DNA of 64,000 nt, from NCBI GenBank assembly GCA_023091665.1, contig JALJCQ010000015.1, positions 3,286,001 to 3,350,000 of the forward strand, in the 5' to 3' direction. Origin of the DNA: Pythium myriotylum. Its lineage: Eukaryota; Oomycota; Peronosporomycetes; Pythiales; Pythiaceae. Below, piece after piece: positions 1 to 10,272 of this stretch (its first letter is position 1; each line of letters starts with the position of its first letter). The notes under the pieces were generated by a model that made no database searches, was not told where the DNA came from, and saw only the letters and a list, made by a program, of their open reading frames with translations. The translations under genes and the position numbers were made by a program.

Positions 1-1865
1 GCGCAAAGACTGTCGCACGCCACGTGAGGACCGGGTTCAGTGCGAAAGACGAGCAGAAAATGATCCAGTTTACCAGCCATGTCGCTGTGCGTTGTCCTCT
101 CAGTTTTGAGTAGTAGTTCATCTGCTGAACATTCACTTTCTTTCCTCGACAGCAACTGCTAGACAACAAGCTCAAGCTGCTCGCTCAGGCCGAATCGACA
201 GCAAAACTGCGCGAGGAGCAAGCCAAATCGGCTTTGGAGTTGCTCGAAATGATGAACCAGAAGCTCGAATACAAGCAGCCAGATGCGCCGACCGAGCTTC
301 CCACGCGATCTCGGCGGCCAACCGTGCCAATTCGCATTGCCATATCTCCGCCTCCACTCATTCTTGAAGACTTTCCTCTCCAAACAGACCACGAATTCCC
401 AGCCGTCGAGTTACCACCAGTGGACCTCTTGTGCGGTGTAGACATGATGAAAGTTATGATCGGCATCAGCCGAACGCAGGCAATCTTCCGCGGTAACCAC
501 CTCCGCAAAGTGCACCGTCTCTCCGAGGCTCTTCACGAGCACCGCCTGGCTCGCAAGCGCGTGCGGTCAGCGCTCGTGATCCAGCGAGCCACGCGCCGCT
601 TCTTGTCTCGCAAATGGCGCAAGCAGCGTCGCAACGCCGTATGGACGATCGTTCGAGCCATCAAGAGTTCTAAAGCTCGTGCAGCTCTCGCCGAGCGGAT
701 AGCCGTCAAGCGAACGCAGAGACACAATCGTTCTGTCGTGGTCGAGGCCAAGCCGAGAGAAGGAGCGCATCACACGCTCGTTGTGAGCGAGGTCCACCGT
801 TTTCGCAAGCGCCACGACAGCGCCATCCGGATCCAGCAGCACTTTCGCGGCCACCAGGTCCGCAAAGAGGTCGAGAAAGTCGTGGGGTTTCGGAACTTCT
901 CCAAGGGACTCAAGAACATTGTCAAGCTTCAGTCACTACTGCGAGGCTCGATCGCAAGGAAGAAAGTCGAGAGGATACGCGAGGAGAAACGCGCAGCGTG
1001 CGCGGCCAACATCGTGTGTATGGTGAGTTGCGTTGTCGTCTTGGCGCCGAAGTTTGCTTATCTGATTGTCTGGATGAAGCGGTTAGCATCTACTGAGAGC
1101 GCATCTGTCGCAGACTCTGGGGGGCTTCTGCCCGAGCCACATCGGGTTTCCAACTCACGTGACTGTATATACCCGCTTCCCGTTTCCTGCACTGGGGCCT
1201 ACGTGGTCGTATCTCGATGCAGCTCCGTCTCGCCAAGAGAAGAGTGCTGGGGCTTTCTCCACGCGACTGAACCCATTCTACGGACGAGTATACTCCCACC
1301 AAGCCATCATCTCCGTCGTCGCCGTCTCATTCAACCTGGCCCGATTGAGCCTGCAACGGAATCCATTGATATTCAGTCGGTATTGCGTCCACTGTCCCGT
1401 CCACTTGCCCCTTCTCCAGTTCTGTCGCCTCGCGTTGTCGTTGAGAGGCAACCTCAGCATCCAGCAGACTACAGCATACTTTCTCGCGCTGAGCTTGCTC
1501 GGCAGTTCCCATCAGTCGTCTTTGAAGTCGACTCGAGGCGAGCCAAGCGCTGTCCTCCCGGTGTGCAGCAGGCCGACGACTGGTTACCTAAGCGCCCGCA
1601 CCGCAAGATCTCTTCTCCGCAGAGATCTTCACCCAGAAGTCAAAACCAAAATGTACCAGATGAACTGCCACGCTCCCGAAACCAGAAGTCGGGCCAACTT
1701 CCTAATCTGCCGTGCCCTTTGCCTCGACTTCAAGTCTGCTTCCTACCTGCTGGGAATGCTCGACGCAAGAGCACAGCACCAGCAGAGATGATCAACCCAC
1801 CACGATCACAGACGCCAGTACTACTACCAGCGACATCGCAACGTCGGCCACACACCACGAGATGA
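1..1865 (+). CDS. IQ-motif protein, 5' end outside the window
   Basis: Probably a calmodulin-binding or cytoskeletal protein. Three IQ-type motifs are visible: ALVIQRATRRFLSRK, AIRIQQHFRGHQVRK and VKLQSLLRGSIARKK, encoded at about 570-980. I read four exons joined at GT-AG sites: up to 23, 153-1022, 1114-1287 and 1377-1865. The phases agree at every junction. The exon at 153 opens in a charged helix (DNKLKLLAQAESTAKL), so the true start lies to the left of the window. The last exon is low-complexity and rich in Ser, Pro and Arg. IQ motifs bind calmodulin or EF-hand light chains in known families; nothing here shows a motor or kinase domain. The first exon (23 bases) is the least certain part; the IQ exon is secure. 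Confidence 0.75.
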
Positions 1866-2093
1866 CACCAAATGAATGACCTGCGCAGTCTCACCCATGG
1901 AACATCGAGAAAGTGCATTGTGTGGCATGCGGTCTTCTCAAAAAGATCTTGTGTCAGGAATGGCTACATTTGGCGTAGTCCACATATCATAGGGTGGTGA
2001 ACATCACCAGACCTCTACAAATTGATGTCTTCAGGACAGACAGCTCTGTGCATTTCTCGCAAACCACACCAAGAGGAAGTGAACGACGAAGTC

Positions 2094-2668
2094 ATGCTGC
2101 GCGCCAAGGTGCTGCCGGAAGTGCTGGGCCAGATCATCGGCGACGGCGTCTCGGCCTCCATGTGCGTGTGTCCCGTCTCTTGCGATCAGACCTCGCGCGC
2201 GATCCTGATCATGCGTTCGATCTCTTGTAGGCTCTTGACGATCGACGGCGCGCTCATGGGCTCGGTCGGCGAAGGCGCCGACCTCAAGGTCATCGGCGCC
2301 ATCGCGGCGCACACGTGGGGCGAGTACCTCCACGCAGGCAAGGAATTCACGCCTGAAGGCAGCGACCTGCAGGCGCTGATCGTCGAGCTTGAGGTACGTG
2401 TGCGATCTTCTGAATCGATCACCAGAGACCTGAGTGGGGCTTTCTTGGTGGTGACTGCAGCGTGGACGCATCGCGCTCTCAGCGGCGGGCAAGAACTTTC
2501 TTGTTTGCGCGTACTCAGGAGGAGACGCGCCCGCGGGTTTGCTCAAGGCGAAGGTGCGTGTGAGGAAAATTTTTTTTTGTGACGCACAAGATTCTGACGG
2601 TTCAGCGGTGGTAGGTCGAAGCCATCAGCGGATATTTATCGGCCTCGCTCGACGAGATCCAAGTCTGA
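2094..2668 (+). CDS. LAMTOR2: LAMTOR2 (Ragulator subunit, roadblock/LC7 fold)
   Basis: Subunit of the Ragulator complex, which anchors Rag GTPases to the lysosome or late endosome for TORC1 amino-acid signalling. Four exons (2094-2161, 2231-2393, 2461-2553, 2615-2668) join at GT-AG sites with consistent phase to give 125 residues, the same length as human LAMTOR2. Diagnostic stretches are MLRAKVLPEVLGQII at the N-terminus, LLTIDGALMGSVGEG, GRIALSAAGKNFLVCAY and the GLLKAK element near the C-terminus. No single continuous frame shows this gene; it appears only after splicing. An upstream in-frame ATG is absent within exon 1, and MLRAK matches the start of the family. Confidence 0.93.
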
Positions 2669-2765
2669 TCGGATATAGGAGACATTGAATGCGTAGAGTA
2701 GGAGTGGGAACACAACAAGCAGCAAAAGTTGGGCCTGTGTCTATCTAACGCGGTAGAAGTTTATC

Positions 2766-5413
2766 TTATCTCTTGAGACGGAGATCATCAACAGTCTTGC
2801 CGACAGCCTCAAGACGCTTCTCGAGCCAGAACTCGGTCGCCGGGGCCAAGCCGCCGTCCATCGAATCGAGGATCTGCAGTAGGCGCTTAACTTCCCAAAC
2901 GTTATTGGCTGAGAGTAGTCGCGCGAACACAGGCACGACGGTCTTTGCCTGCGGCTTTACTCGGTAGAGATTGTACCACTCTTGAATGAAGCTTGGGATA
3001 TCCTCAAGACGATTCGGGGCGTTGCTCCATGAAGAAGCCATCACGTCGACATCTTCGTCTCCATCCCCACTAAAGTCTTCCTCGTCGACAATTTCATCAT
3101 CATCGTCGATTGCCGACACAGCATCTTCCTTCTTCTTGGAGAACCTCTGGGAGTTGAGTTTATGGAGGACACCCATAACAATGCGATGGATCGTCGTTGG
3201 TGTCGGAGACGTGCCGGCGTAGTGCATCTCCTGCAGCAAATCGCACGCGCGACTGAGGTCGAGCTTTGCGACTCGTAAGAACACTAGACGATCATAGTCC
3301 TCGGCATCGAGGCGATCAGTTCCAAGTACAGCCTTCTTGCGGCGCAATAAGCGCTGAAGATCCTCCTCAGCCCAGAAGAGACTGGCAGTCTTGGTTGCGA
3401 GAGAGAAGAGCTCCTTTATCTTCGCGAGGTCTTCTTCATTGCTTGAGCTTGCACGGCTCTCGCTTGTAACTGCATCAAGCAGCTTGAACACGCGTCCCAT
3501 GATCTCATCGCTCACAAGCTTGTGCCGATGCCGTCTGATACGCGTTGAGAAGCGATTACCAGTGGTCATGTACTGGTTCATCACAGCCAACGCAAAGTCG
3601 AGATCAGCCGTCCAGTCTTTCTCGCTGTCAATCGCGCGAAGATGATCGAGAACGATTTCAATACAGCGGTCAGCAGCCTGCAACCGATGCTTGTGGGCAA
3701 CCACAACAGCGACTTCAGAGGTTGTGTTCGCAAGCCGCTTCTTGAGCTTGATCACGGTTTGGTGGGCCTTGCGCAGCTCGCGATTCGCCGTCCTGTAAAC
3801 GTCACTCGTGCTGTCATCGCTCTTCTCTGCCCTGGCAGCGAAAGCCTCGTCGGCTTCAGCTTTTCTCGCAGGGATGACGTTGCTTTCCAGGTCTTCAATC
3901 GCGCGAACAATTTCAGCAACCTCCGGAAGTTCTAGGACGTCAGGGTGTTTCTCGATGCGACGAATATCGAATACGGTGACTTTCTTTGCAGCAACGGATG
4001 GAAAGACCTCGAGCGCTTTGAAGAAAACCCTATTGCCGAGCTGCCCGGACGAATATTCGATGGGGGCCAAATTCTTGTACTCGTTTAACAGCGTATGCAC
4101 CTGGCGAGGCATGCTGAGGAGAGCAGCGGCCTTGATTCGGTCATCGTAAATAGCGTTATGCTCTTCGACTGTACGGAGCGGCTTCATAGGGAACTCGCTC
4201 AGCAACTGCGCCTCGACATCCAAGAAGATGTTCTGTAAGTCACGCAGGCGATTTCTATCAATCGGCGTGCGCTTGTCGAAGAAGCGTTCAGTGTATGAGT
4301 TACAAAGTGCACGCATCGCCCGGCACCAAAACAGCGGTCCCACATCCTTTTCGTTGTCGCGGAGCACTCGTGACTTGGTGAAACGCTCGATGGTATGAGG
4401 GATATCGCTCCATCGAGCACCTTCCAGCAGAGCTAAAAATGTGTCCGCGTTCAAAGAAGTCCGAGCACTCGAGTCACTTGGAATGCGGTTGAGCAGGCGC
4501 AGCATCTTGGCGAACGAGAGGCCGTTTCGTGCATACGAGAGAAGCGCAGCATTGAACGGCTCGACGCGTTGCTGGTCCTTGGGCACATCGTTCAAGTACT
4601 TGGTGAGAATGGCCGAGATGGAGCGGGAGACGCGCGTCTGAATAACCTGACGCTCAATCTCGGACTTTTGGTGATGTGGCTTGCCTTCAGCACGCACGAG
4701 CTCGAGCACGTTCTTTTCCCAGTGATTGCCGAGATTCAATGCTCGGAAATCCTCGAGCGTCAACGGGTTTTCGGGGCTGATCCAGGGCAGCGCAGCCGCG
4801 CGGATCTGGTAGACATAGATCTGCTCAGGGACGTTCATCCCGAGCGCCTTCATCTGCGTGGTGAGATCTCTTGCGAGATCGAACTCGCGCTGCTTTAGTG
4901 CGATCGCTACGCCTTGCTCGTAGGTTTGAGCAACCACATCCGCCAGCAGCGGGTTGCCCACGACAGTCTCGCTCTTCAGCACCGCCGAGACCTGCGCCTT
5001 CCATTGCGCCAGCAGCTCGTCCGTTGTCACGTTCGCACGGTTCTCGATGTACAGCGAGCTGCAGAGCGGACGCAGTTGGTCCACAAGCGCCTGCTGCATC
5101 CATGATCCGCATCGTTCGTCAGTTCTTTTCCCCCCGTAGGAATCGCTTTGCTGTCCGAGCTGCGTACCTTTGTTGCGTCTACATCAGCGGCGGACTCGGC
5201 TGCAGCCGGTGCCGCAGCGTCGGTGGAGAAGAGTCTCCACTGGTGGCGCATCGCGACCGTCGGCTCCACCGCCACGCTCGTCGCGAGTCCATTTCGCCAC
5301 GACGCCACGCCGCCAGCGCGCACCACCGTGAGCGCGACTCCCTGCGCCTTCGGGGCGCTGTGCAAGCGCCAGGCGGCGCGCGCGGCGCTCGCGCGACGCA
5401 GCAGCAGGCTCAT
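2766..5413 (-). CDS. Mitochondrial helical-repeat (PPR-like) protein
   Basis: Two exons, 5413-5168 and 5093-2766, separated by a 74-bp GT-AG intron, encode about 858 residues. The start at 5413 gives an Arg/Ser/Ala-rich amphipathic N-terminus (MSLLLRRASAARAAWRLHSA) ending in RLFST, typical of a mitochondrial targeting peptide with a cleavage site. The rest is mostly helix pairs; units such as ACDLLQEMHYAGTSPTPTTI look like degenerate pentatricopeptide repeats, and an acidic stretch (DDDDEIVDEEDF) lies near the C-terminus. PPR proteins act in organellar RNA metabolism or on mitoribosomes, but repeat matches here are weak, so the specific role is unknown. It is divergently arranged with the CRAL-TRIO gene. 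Confidence 0.7.
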
Positions 5414-5534
5414 AGCGGTCTCCTCCGAGTGAGCAGCTTGTTGCCAACCACAGCTTGCCGGAGGCACGTGCCTAGGTCGCTTGAAGGTCGTACGAAGGTG
5501 ATGTCGCACGAAGGACCCGTTTAACGCATTCCAG

Positions 5535-5732
5535 CCAATCAACACAACTCTCTTCTTCCGATTGGTCGATAAAAAATCCTCCACATGCTTCAACCAATCC
5601 TCTTCGAGCTGTATCGTTCATTCGGCTAAAAAACATGTCTCTCGGCGCCGCTCAAGGTGGGTTCACGTGCGCTCTCTATTTCATCCAATCGCATCAGTAG
5701 TTGAACCTGCCTCTGCCTCCTTTCCACCAATC
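5535..5732. promoter_or_regulatory. CCAAT-box cluster in a bidirectional promoter
   Basis: Five CCAATC or GATTGG copies lie within 198 bp, at 5535, 5560 (reverse orientation), 5594, 5685 and 5727. They sit in the roughly 460-bp gap between the divergent starts at 5413 (mitochondrial protein) and 5871 (CRAL-TRIO protein). CCAAT boxes are bound by NF-Y in eukaryotes. An Inr-like TTCATTCGG occurs near 5617. That the cluster drives both genes is inference. Confidence 0.5.
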
Positions 5733-5870
5733 CGCTCGACCGTGGGACTGGCGTCAGTACCGGTACGCTCTCCAGCAACACACTGCCGCCACGTCGTCTC
5801 ACGGATCCGCGGCGAAGAGCCATCGGCGGCCGGCGCACTCTTCCTTCCTCGCTCTTCTCGTCGCCTCGTC

Positions 5871-8195
5871 ATGGGCGACGTCGACGTGCTCGCGCTGCGC
5901 TACGGCCAGCGCGTGCGCCTCTGCGCGCCCTCGGCCTACGTCAAGAGCGCCGGCGACAGCGCCGAGCTCGGCATCGGCTACTACGAGAAGAACGGCCGCC
6001 ACGGCATCCTCAGCGCCGTGCCGCCGCTCGGCGACGGCCACGACCACCTCTTCAACGAGGACGAGTACGTCGTGCTCGACCCGCAGAACCTGCGCGCGCC
6101 CGGCGACGTCGTCGAGTACGGCCACACGGTCGTGCTCGTGAACCAGCACGGCATGGTCTGGAACAACAAGACCGGCGGCATCACGGGCTACGTGGGGCCG
6201 CGCCCGCGCAAGCTCCCGGGCGAGATGTTCGTCGCCTTCCGCCGAGGCAACAGCAAGGACTCGGTCAAGGAGAAAGGCCGCTCGGCCAGCGTCGCCGCGC
6301 CGCCGCCGAGCGCGGCGCTCGAGCGAGATGTGAGCTCGGCCAGCACGACCTCGATCGTCTCGAGCGCGTCGTCGTCGAGCATCCACGACGACGGCATCGC
6401 CGACGGACCCGTGCACTATGGCGACTCGAACGTGGCGATCACGGTCATGGAGTCGAACCGCCACTCGCAAATGTACAACAAACGGCTCACGAACTTTAAG
6501 AAACCGACCAGCAAGATCAGCGGTGGCTACATTTGCTGCGACGGCAAAGGCTACGAACTGCGCTTCACGATTTGTCCTGCCAAGCCAAATGTCGAGCAGA
6601 TCTCGATGCTCAACAAGCTTATCACGGCGTACAACTATGGTCAAAAGATCGCATTGCCCATGGGCGTACTGCTAGAGAAAGACGCGAAGGCCGGCTTGCA
6701 ACATGCCGAGATCTTTTTCAAGCTCTCGAGCCAGGCGACTGCGACGCTACCGGGCGCGATGCTCCACGAGAAAATCCTAGAGCACGCGTCCAAGGGCAAC
6801 GAAGGCGACAACGAGACCGAGTTTGCACTGCCGTTGAGCAACGGACCAGGCGAGCTGGTGATCAAGTTTCAAGGCGTCGTGCCCAAACGAGCGCTAGCCA
6901 AGCTGGTCGCGTCGTCACAGAATGCGCGCAAGCCGAACGCCGCAGCTGCGATTCCTCCTGCGATTTTGCAGACGCCGACGCCTCTCCAAAAGGCTGGTGC
7001 CGTCGCGCGAAAGGTGCCCGTGCCGGCGTTTGCTCTTTTGTATGCATTCTTGACGCACTTCCTGTGGAACGGAGCGGCTGACTCAACCGACAGTCCAGTC
7101 AAGACGCAACTCATTCTCATTATCTTGCTCGCCGTGCCAGGTTTCTACATCGCTGCGCGAGTGGACCATCCGCTCTCTTCCCTGTTCCACGCGCCTGAGC
7201 ATGTTGTTGAGAGCGAAGACGAAGGATCCCACGCGAATGTGAGCCTCAAGATGATCATTTCAGAGTATCGCTTCGTGCCGTCGGAAGCCAACTGGCGCGA
7301 GACGAGCGCATCGCCAACTCTGTCGGCGAACGGCCAGGCACAAGCTCTAGTCGCACCTGGCTCGACCGGTCAGGTTCCTCTGCGCTACATCAATGCGGAG
7401 AAGGGCGACGAAGTTAAGGCGCGCGAGCGCTACATGACGACGCTTGCGTGGCGCCAGGAAAACGCACTCGACACGATTCTCTCGCGCCCGTGGCCGCATT
7501 TCCGCACGATCAAGGCCAATTACCCGCACTACTACCACAAGCGTGGCAACAATAATGAGCCAGTGTACTACGAAAAGCCGGGCAAGATCAACCTCAAGGC
7601 GCTCAAGTCGGCGGGCGTCACGCTCAAAGATCTCATGTACAACTACCTCATGGTGACGGAGTTCTTGTGGCAAGTACTCGAGCCGGACGACAACAAGAAA
7701 TGTATTTCCGTGCTGGATGTCGAAGGCATCGGCATTTCGGACTTCGCTGGCGAAGCTGTCGAGTATGTGCGCAATGCTGCGGCTGTCTCGGGTGGCCATT
7801 ACCCAGAACGCTGCGCGTACATTTTTGTGATCAATGTGCCGTCGTGGTTTAGTGTTATTTGGAACACGGTCAAGAACATGGTCGACGAAGTGACTCGCGA
7901 AAAAGTGATCATCATCCGTGGTAGCAAAAAGAAGATTTTCGAGGCGCTCGCTGAAAAGATCCCCGTCGAGAACATCCCGGAGGAATACGGCGGTGAGAGC
8001 CCTGGCATGTCCAAGGAAGAGACTTTGCTCTACAACCTCATGGCATACCTGAACGAAGAACCGCGTTCGGGCAACAAGACCAACCCGCTTGACGATTACC
8101 GAAAGGAACAAGCCCTCTTGGCGAAGGCCGCGTCGACGGACGCGCCATTGTCGACGCCAACAGCGGCTGCGTCGGCCACCAAATCTGCTCATTAG
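5871..8195 (+). CDS. CRAL-TRIO (Sec14-like) lipid-binding membrane protein
   Basis: A single exon of 774 residues starting at MGDVDVLALRYG; upstream in-frame sequence is promoter with CCAAT boxes. Visible order: an N-terminal beta-rich module (about 1-120, RYGQRVRLCAPSAYV...), a Ser-rich linker, a second globular part (about 180-330), a hydrophobic hairpin (FALLYAFLTHFLW and QLILIILLAVPGFYIAA, about 385-430), then a CRAL-TRIO domain over about 480-740. The domain shows the N-terminal LAWRQENALDTIL helix, CISVLDVEGIGISD, YPERCAYIFVINVPSWFSVIW and EKVIIIRGSKKKIFEAL, all matching Sec14-type lipid-exchange proteins. It probably binds or transfers a phosphoinositide or other lipid at a membrane. 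Substrate unknown. Confidence 0.88.
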   Translation: MGDVDVLALRYGQRVRLCAPSAYVKSAGDSAELGIGYYEKNGRHGILSAVPPLGDGHDHLFNEDEYVVLDPQNLRAPGDVVEYGHTVVLVNQHGMVWNNKTGGITGYVGPRPRKLPGEMFVAFRRGNSKDSVKEKGRSASVAAPPPSAALERDVSSASTTSIVSSASSSSIHDDGIADGPVHYGDSNVAITVMESNRHSQMYNKRLTNFKKPTSKISGGYICCDGKGYELRFTICPAKPNVEQISMLNKLITAYNYGQKIALPMGVLLEKDAKAGLQHAEIFFKLSSQATATLPGAMLHEKILEHASKGNEGDNETEFALPLSNGPGELVIKFQGVVPKRALAKLVASSQNARKPNAAAAIPPAILQTPTPLQKAGAVARKVPVPAFALLYAFLTHFLWNGAADSTDSPVKTQLILIILLAVPGFYIAARVDHPLSSLFHAPEHVVESEDEGSHANVSLKMIISEYRFVPSEANWRETSASPTLSANGQAQALVAPGSTGQVPLRYINAEKGDEVKARERYMTTLAWRQENALDTILSRPWPHFRTIKANYPHYYHKRGNNNEPVYYEKPGKINLKALKSAGVTLKDLMYNYLMVTEFLWQVLEPDDNKKCISVLDVEGIGISDFAGEAVEYVRNAAAVSGGHYPERCAYIFVINVPSWFSVIWNTVKNMVDEVTREKVIIIRGSKKKIFEALAEKIPVENIPEEYGGESPGMSKEETLLYNLMAYLNEEPRSGNKTNPLDDYRKEQALLAKAASTDAPLSTPTAAASATKSAH

Positions 8196-8386
8196 TGTGT
8201 AGTTCAATGTCTCGAAGGAAGCTGATCGCGGTCACCATACACCCATAAGATAAGAAAACAATCAATATAACGATAGCGCGACTCCCTGTAGTAGATCTTT
8301 CACGTGCGGTATCTGTATGCAAGTTTTCGATGCAAAGTCCCTGTGCGAGCTGGTCGCGTGGTTACATGCTCCTAGAGGATTCTCTA

Positions 8387-8905
8387 TCAGCGCGCGACGG
8401 TCTTCTGAGTCACTGGAGACGTCCCGAGCAGCTTCTGGAGCCATGGGCGCTGCAACTGAGTCTGCAGGCTATCAGACATGTCTTTCCACGACGTGAGCAG
8501 GATCGCAACCGAGAGCTGGAGAGCCTGAACGACCACGAAGCCCACCAAGCCGTAGACACCTTTGTACGCCCACCGGTCGGTCAGGTAGAGCCACAGCAAC
8601 GCGCAGACGAGGAGCGCGGCCGCACTGGCCCAGTACACCTGGTAGAAGAACAGACAGAGCTGTTGGTGGGTCTTGCCACGATGCCATTGCAGCCGGTAGA
8701 GCGTCGCGATGACGGCGAACTCGAAGAACTGCGTGATGAGCACGGCACATGCGAGCGCGCAGAGCAGCCACGGGAGCGCCTCGCACGGCGACCAGCTCAG
8801 CACCGATGCAGTGGACGACGGGGAAGGCGATGAGCCCGACGAGAGAGGTAGGGAGGGCTTCGCAGCCGCCAGGGGCGTGGTCGCGATCGTGGCCGAGGTG
8901 GTCAT
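8387..8905 (-). CDS. Small multi-pass membrane protein, unknown
   Basis: Encodes 172 residues from the ATG at 8905 (MTTSATIATTPLAAAKPS). A Ser/Pro-rich N-terminus of about 40 residues is followed by four predicted membrane segments: LPWLLCALACAVLITQFFEF, LCLFFYQVYWASAAALLVCA, an aromatic YKGVYGLVGFVVVQALQL stretch and the adjoining LSVAILLTSW. The C-terminal tail is short and basic. It converges on the CRAL-TRIO gene, with 191 bp between the two stops. I do not recognise a family. Confidence 0.6.
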   Translation of the reverse strand: MTTSATIATTPLAAAKPSLPLSSGSSPSPSSTASVLSWSPCEALPWLLCALACAVLITQFFEFAVIATLYRLQWHRGKTHQQLCLFFYQVYWASAAALLVCALLWLYLTDRWAYKGVYGLVGFVVVQALQLSVAILLTSWKDMSDSLQTQLQRPWLQKLLGTSPVTQKTVAR

Positions 8906-9054
8906 TCCCCGCCTTTCGGTTTCGATCGACACTCCTCGCGATGATCAGGAGCTGCTCGATGGCTTGAAGCGTCGTTCGTGTACCTAAGCCTTGGTACATC
9001 GTACCACTGATACAGGCACACTCTTGTTAAGTTAATGACAAGGTTAACCACTTG

Positions 9055-9972
9055 CTACACGATGACGTCCTCCATGGGCCCAGCGTTCGCGGCGTCTGTG
9101 TCGAGATGGACTTCCGCCGAGGCTGTTTCTGTGTGATCTGACTCGCCTGTGTCAATGGAAGCGAGAGTGGCTTCTTCAGCCGACGGCAGCTCGGCGTCGC
9201 TGGCCTCAGAAGTGGTCTTTTTCAGCCGGATACACTGCACGACGCCGATGCTTTGCTGGATACTACGCAGCATCTCGCCCGCAGCGGGCTCTCCTAGGTA
9301 CTGCCGCGCCTCTGGATGGTCAAGTGCCACGGCGGCCTTGACGAGCGTCTCTTGCAGAGACTGCACAGCCCAGCCCTGGGTCTTGCTCTTCTTCCGCGAC
9401 CCAGACAAGCCGTCTTTTCGCTTGTGCTTGCGGCCGCCGTTGGCTGCATCTGTTCCATCTCCGCTGTTGTCACCACCACCAGAGCCTTCCGACTCGGTGT
9501 CGCTCTGATCAAGTGCGTGGCTGTCTTCGTATTCCCTGTCACCGTCGTCCGGACTCAGCGACGTCCTCGACAGCCCATAGCGACGGCAAAAGCGGTAGTA
9601 CCAGCCTTTCGACGCGCGGAATGCGCCCAGATCGTGGACTTTGAGCAACTCTTGCGCCTTTTCCTGCACTTTGGCGGACGTCAACGGCGCTGTGGGGATC
9701 ACGACCGGCAGCTGGTCCTGCTGGAGCTGTGTGGCCGACGAGATGGCTGCCGCCGCGGCCGCGGCCTGTTCCTGCTGCTGCTGGTTGATCCACTGGAAGA
9801 GCTCGTCTTCGAACGCCGTGTGGCGCTCGGTGCTGAGATCCCGTAGTGTGTTTATTGATTTTACTTGGACTGAGGTCTGTAACTTCGGGCATGCGTCCAA
9901 GCAAAAAAAAAATACACGCTCTCGGCATCCGCATGGTCTATCCGTATCTTCATCGCTTCGGACAAGAGCCAA
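9055..9972 (-). CDS. CENP-B/Tc5-type DNA-binding protein, 5' exon unresolved
   Basis: An open frame of about 305 codons without an internal ATG near its beginning, so the first exon must lie upstream and I could not fix the splice. From TERHTAFEDELFQWI to GWYYRFCRRYGLSRTSL it matches the HTH_CENPB-type domain (second helical module of CENP-B and Tc5-like transposase N-termini). It continues with an acidic, Ser/Gly-rich linker, a basic GGRKHKRKDGLSGSRKKSK signal suitable for nuclear import, a short helical region and an acidic tail. A (CAG)n-like QQQQEQ plus A8 run interrupts the helix. No DDE nuclease follows, so it resembles a domesticated DNA-binding protein rather than an active transposase. 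The stretch 9980-10270 towards the next gene shows nothing coding. Confidence 0.6.
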   Translation of the reverse strand: MALVRSDEDTDRPCGCRERVFFFCLDACPKLQTSVQVKSINTLRDLSTERHTAFEDELFQWINQQQQEQAAAAAAAISSATQLQQDQLPVVIPTAPLTSAKVQEKAQELLKVHDLGAFRASKGWYYRFCRRYGLSRTSLSPDDGDREYEDSHALDQSDTESEGSGGGDNSGDGTDAANGGRKHKRKDGLSGSRKKSKTQGWAVQSLQETLVKAAVALDHPEARQYLGEPAAGEMLRSIQQSIGVVQCIRLKKTTSEASDAELPSAEEATLASIDTGESDHTETASAEVHLDTDAANAGPMEDVIV

Positions 9973-10272
9973 ACCTCGATTACCATCTCATATCGGATGC
10001 GGTTGGACAAAGTCCAGCATGCAGCATCGAGCGAGGAACGCAAGTGCGCAGCAGATCTCCTAGATAGTGATCTAGCGCATTGGACAAGGCGAGCAGTGGC
10101 GACGAGTGTCGGCTATTAATCTCTAGATGAGCAGGCTCTGTGTCAACGCAGGTCAATACTCCTGTCTTGTGCTCTCAAATCAGTACGTGAGTCTGACGCA
10201 GCGAGACTAACACAATTCATCAAATCATGTCATTATCTCAGAACACTATTCTAAGTTACCTTTCTCTACCCA

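Noticed and set aside
1114..1791. Continuous + strand frame after the first IQ-gene intron as one exon
   Set aside because: Only its first 58 codons look like protein; a second GT-AG intron at 1288-1376 restores a better frame in phase.
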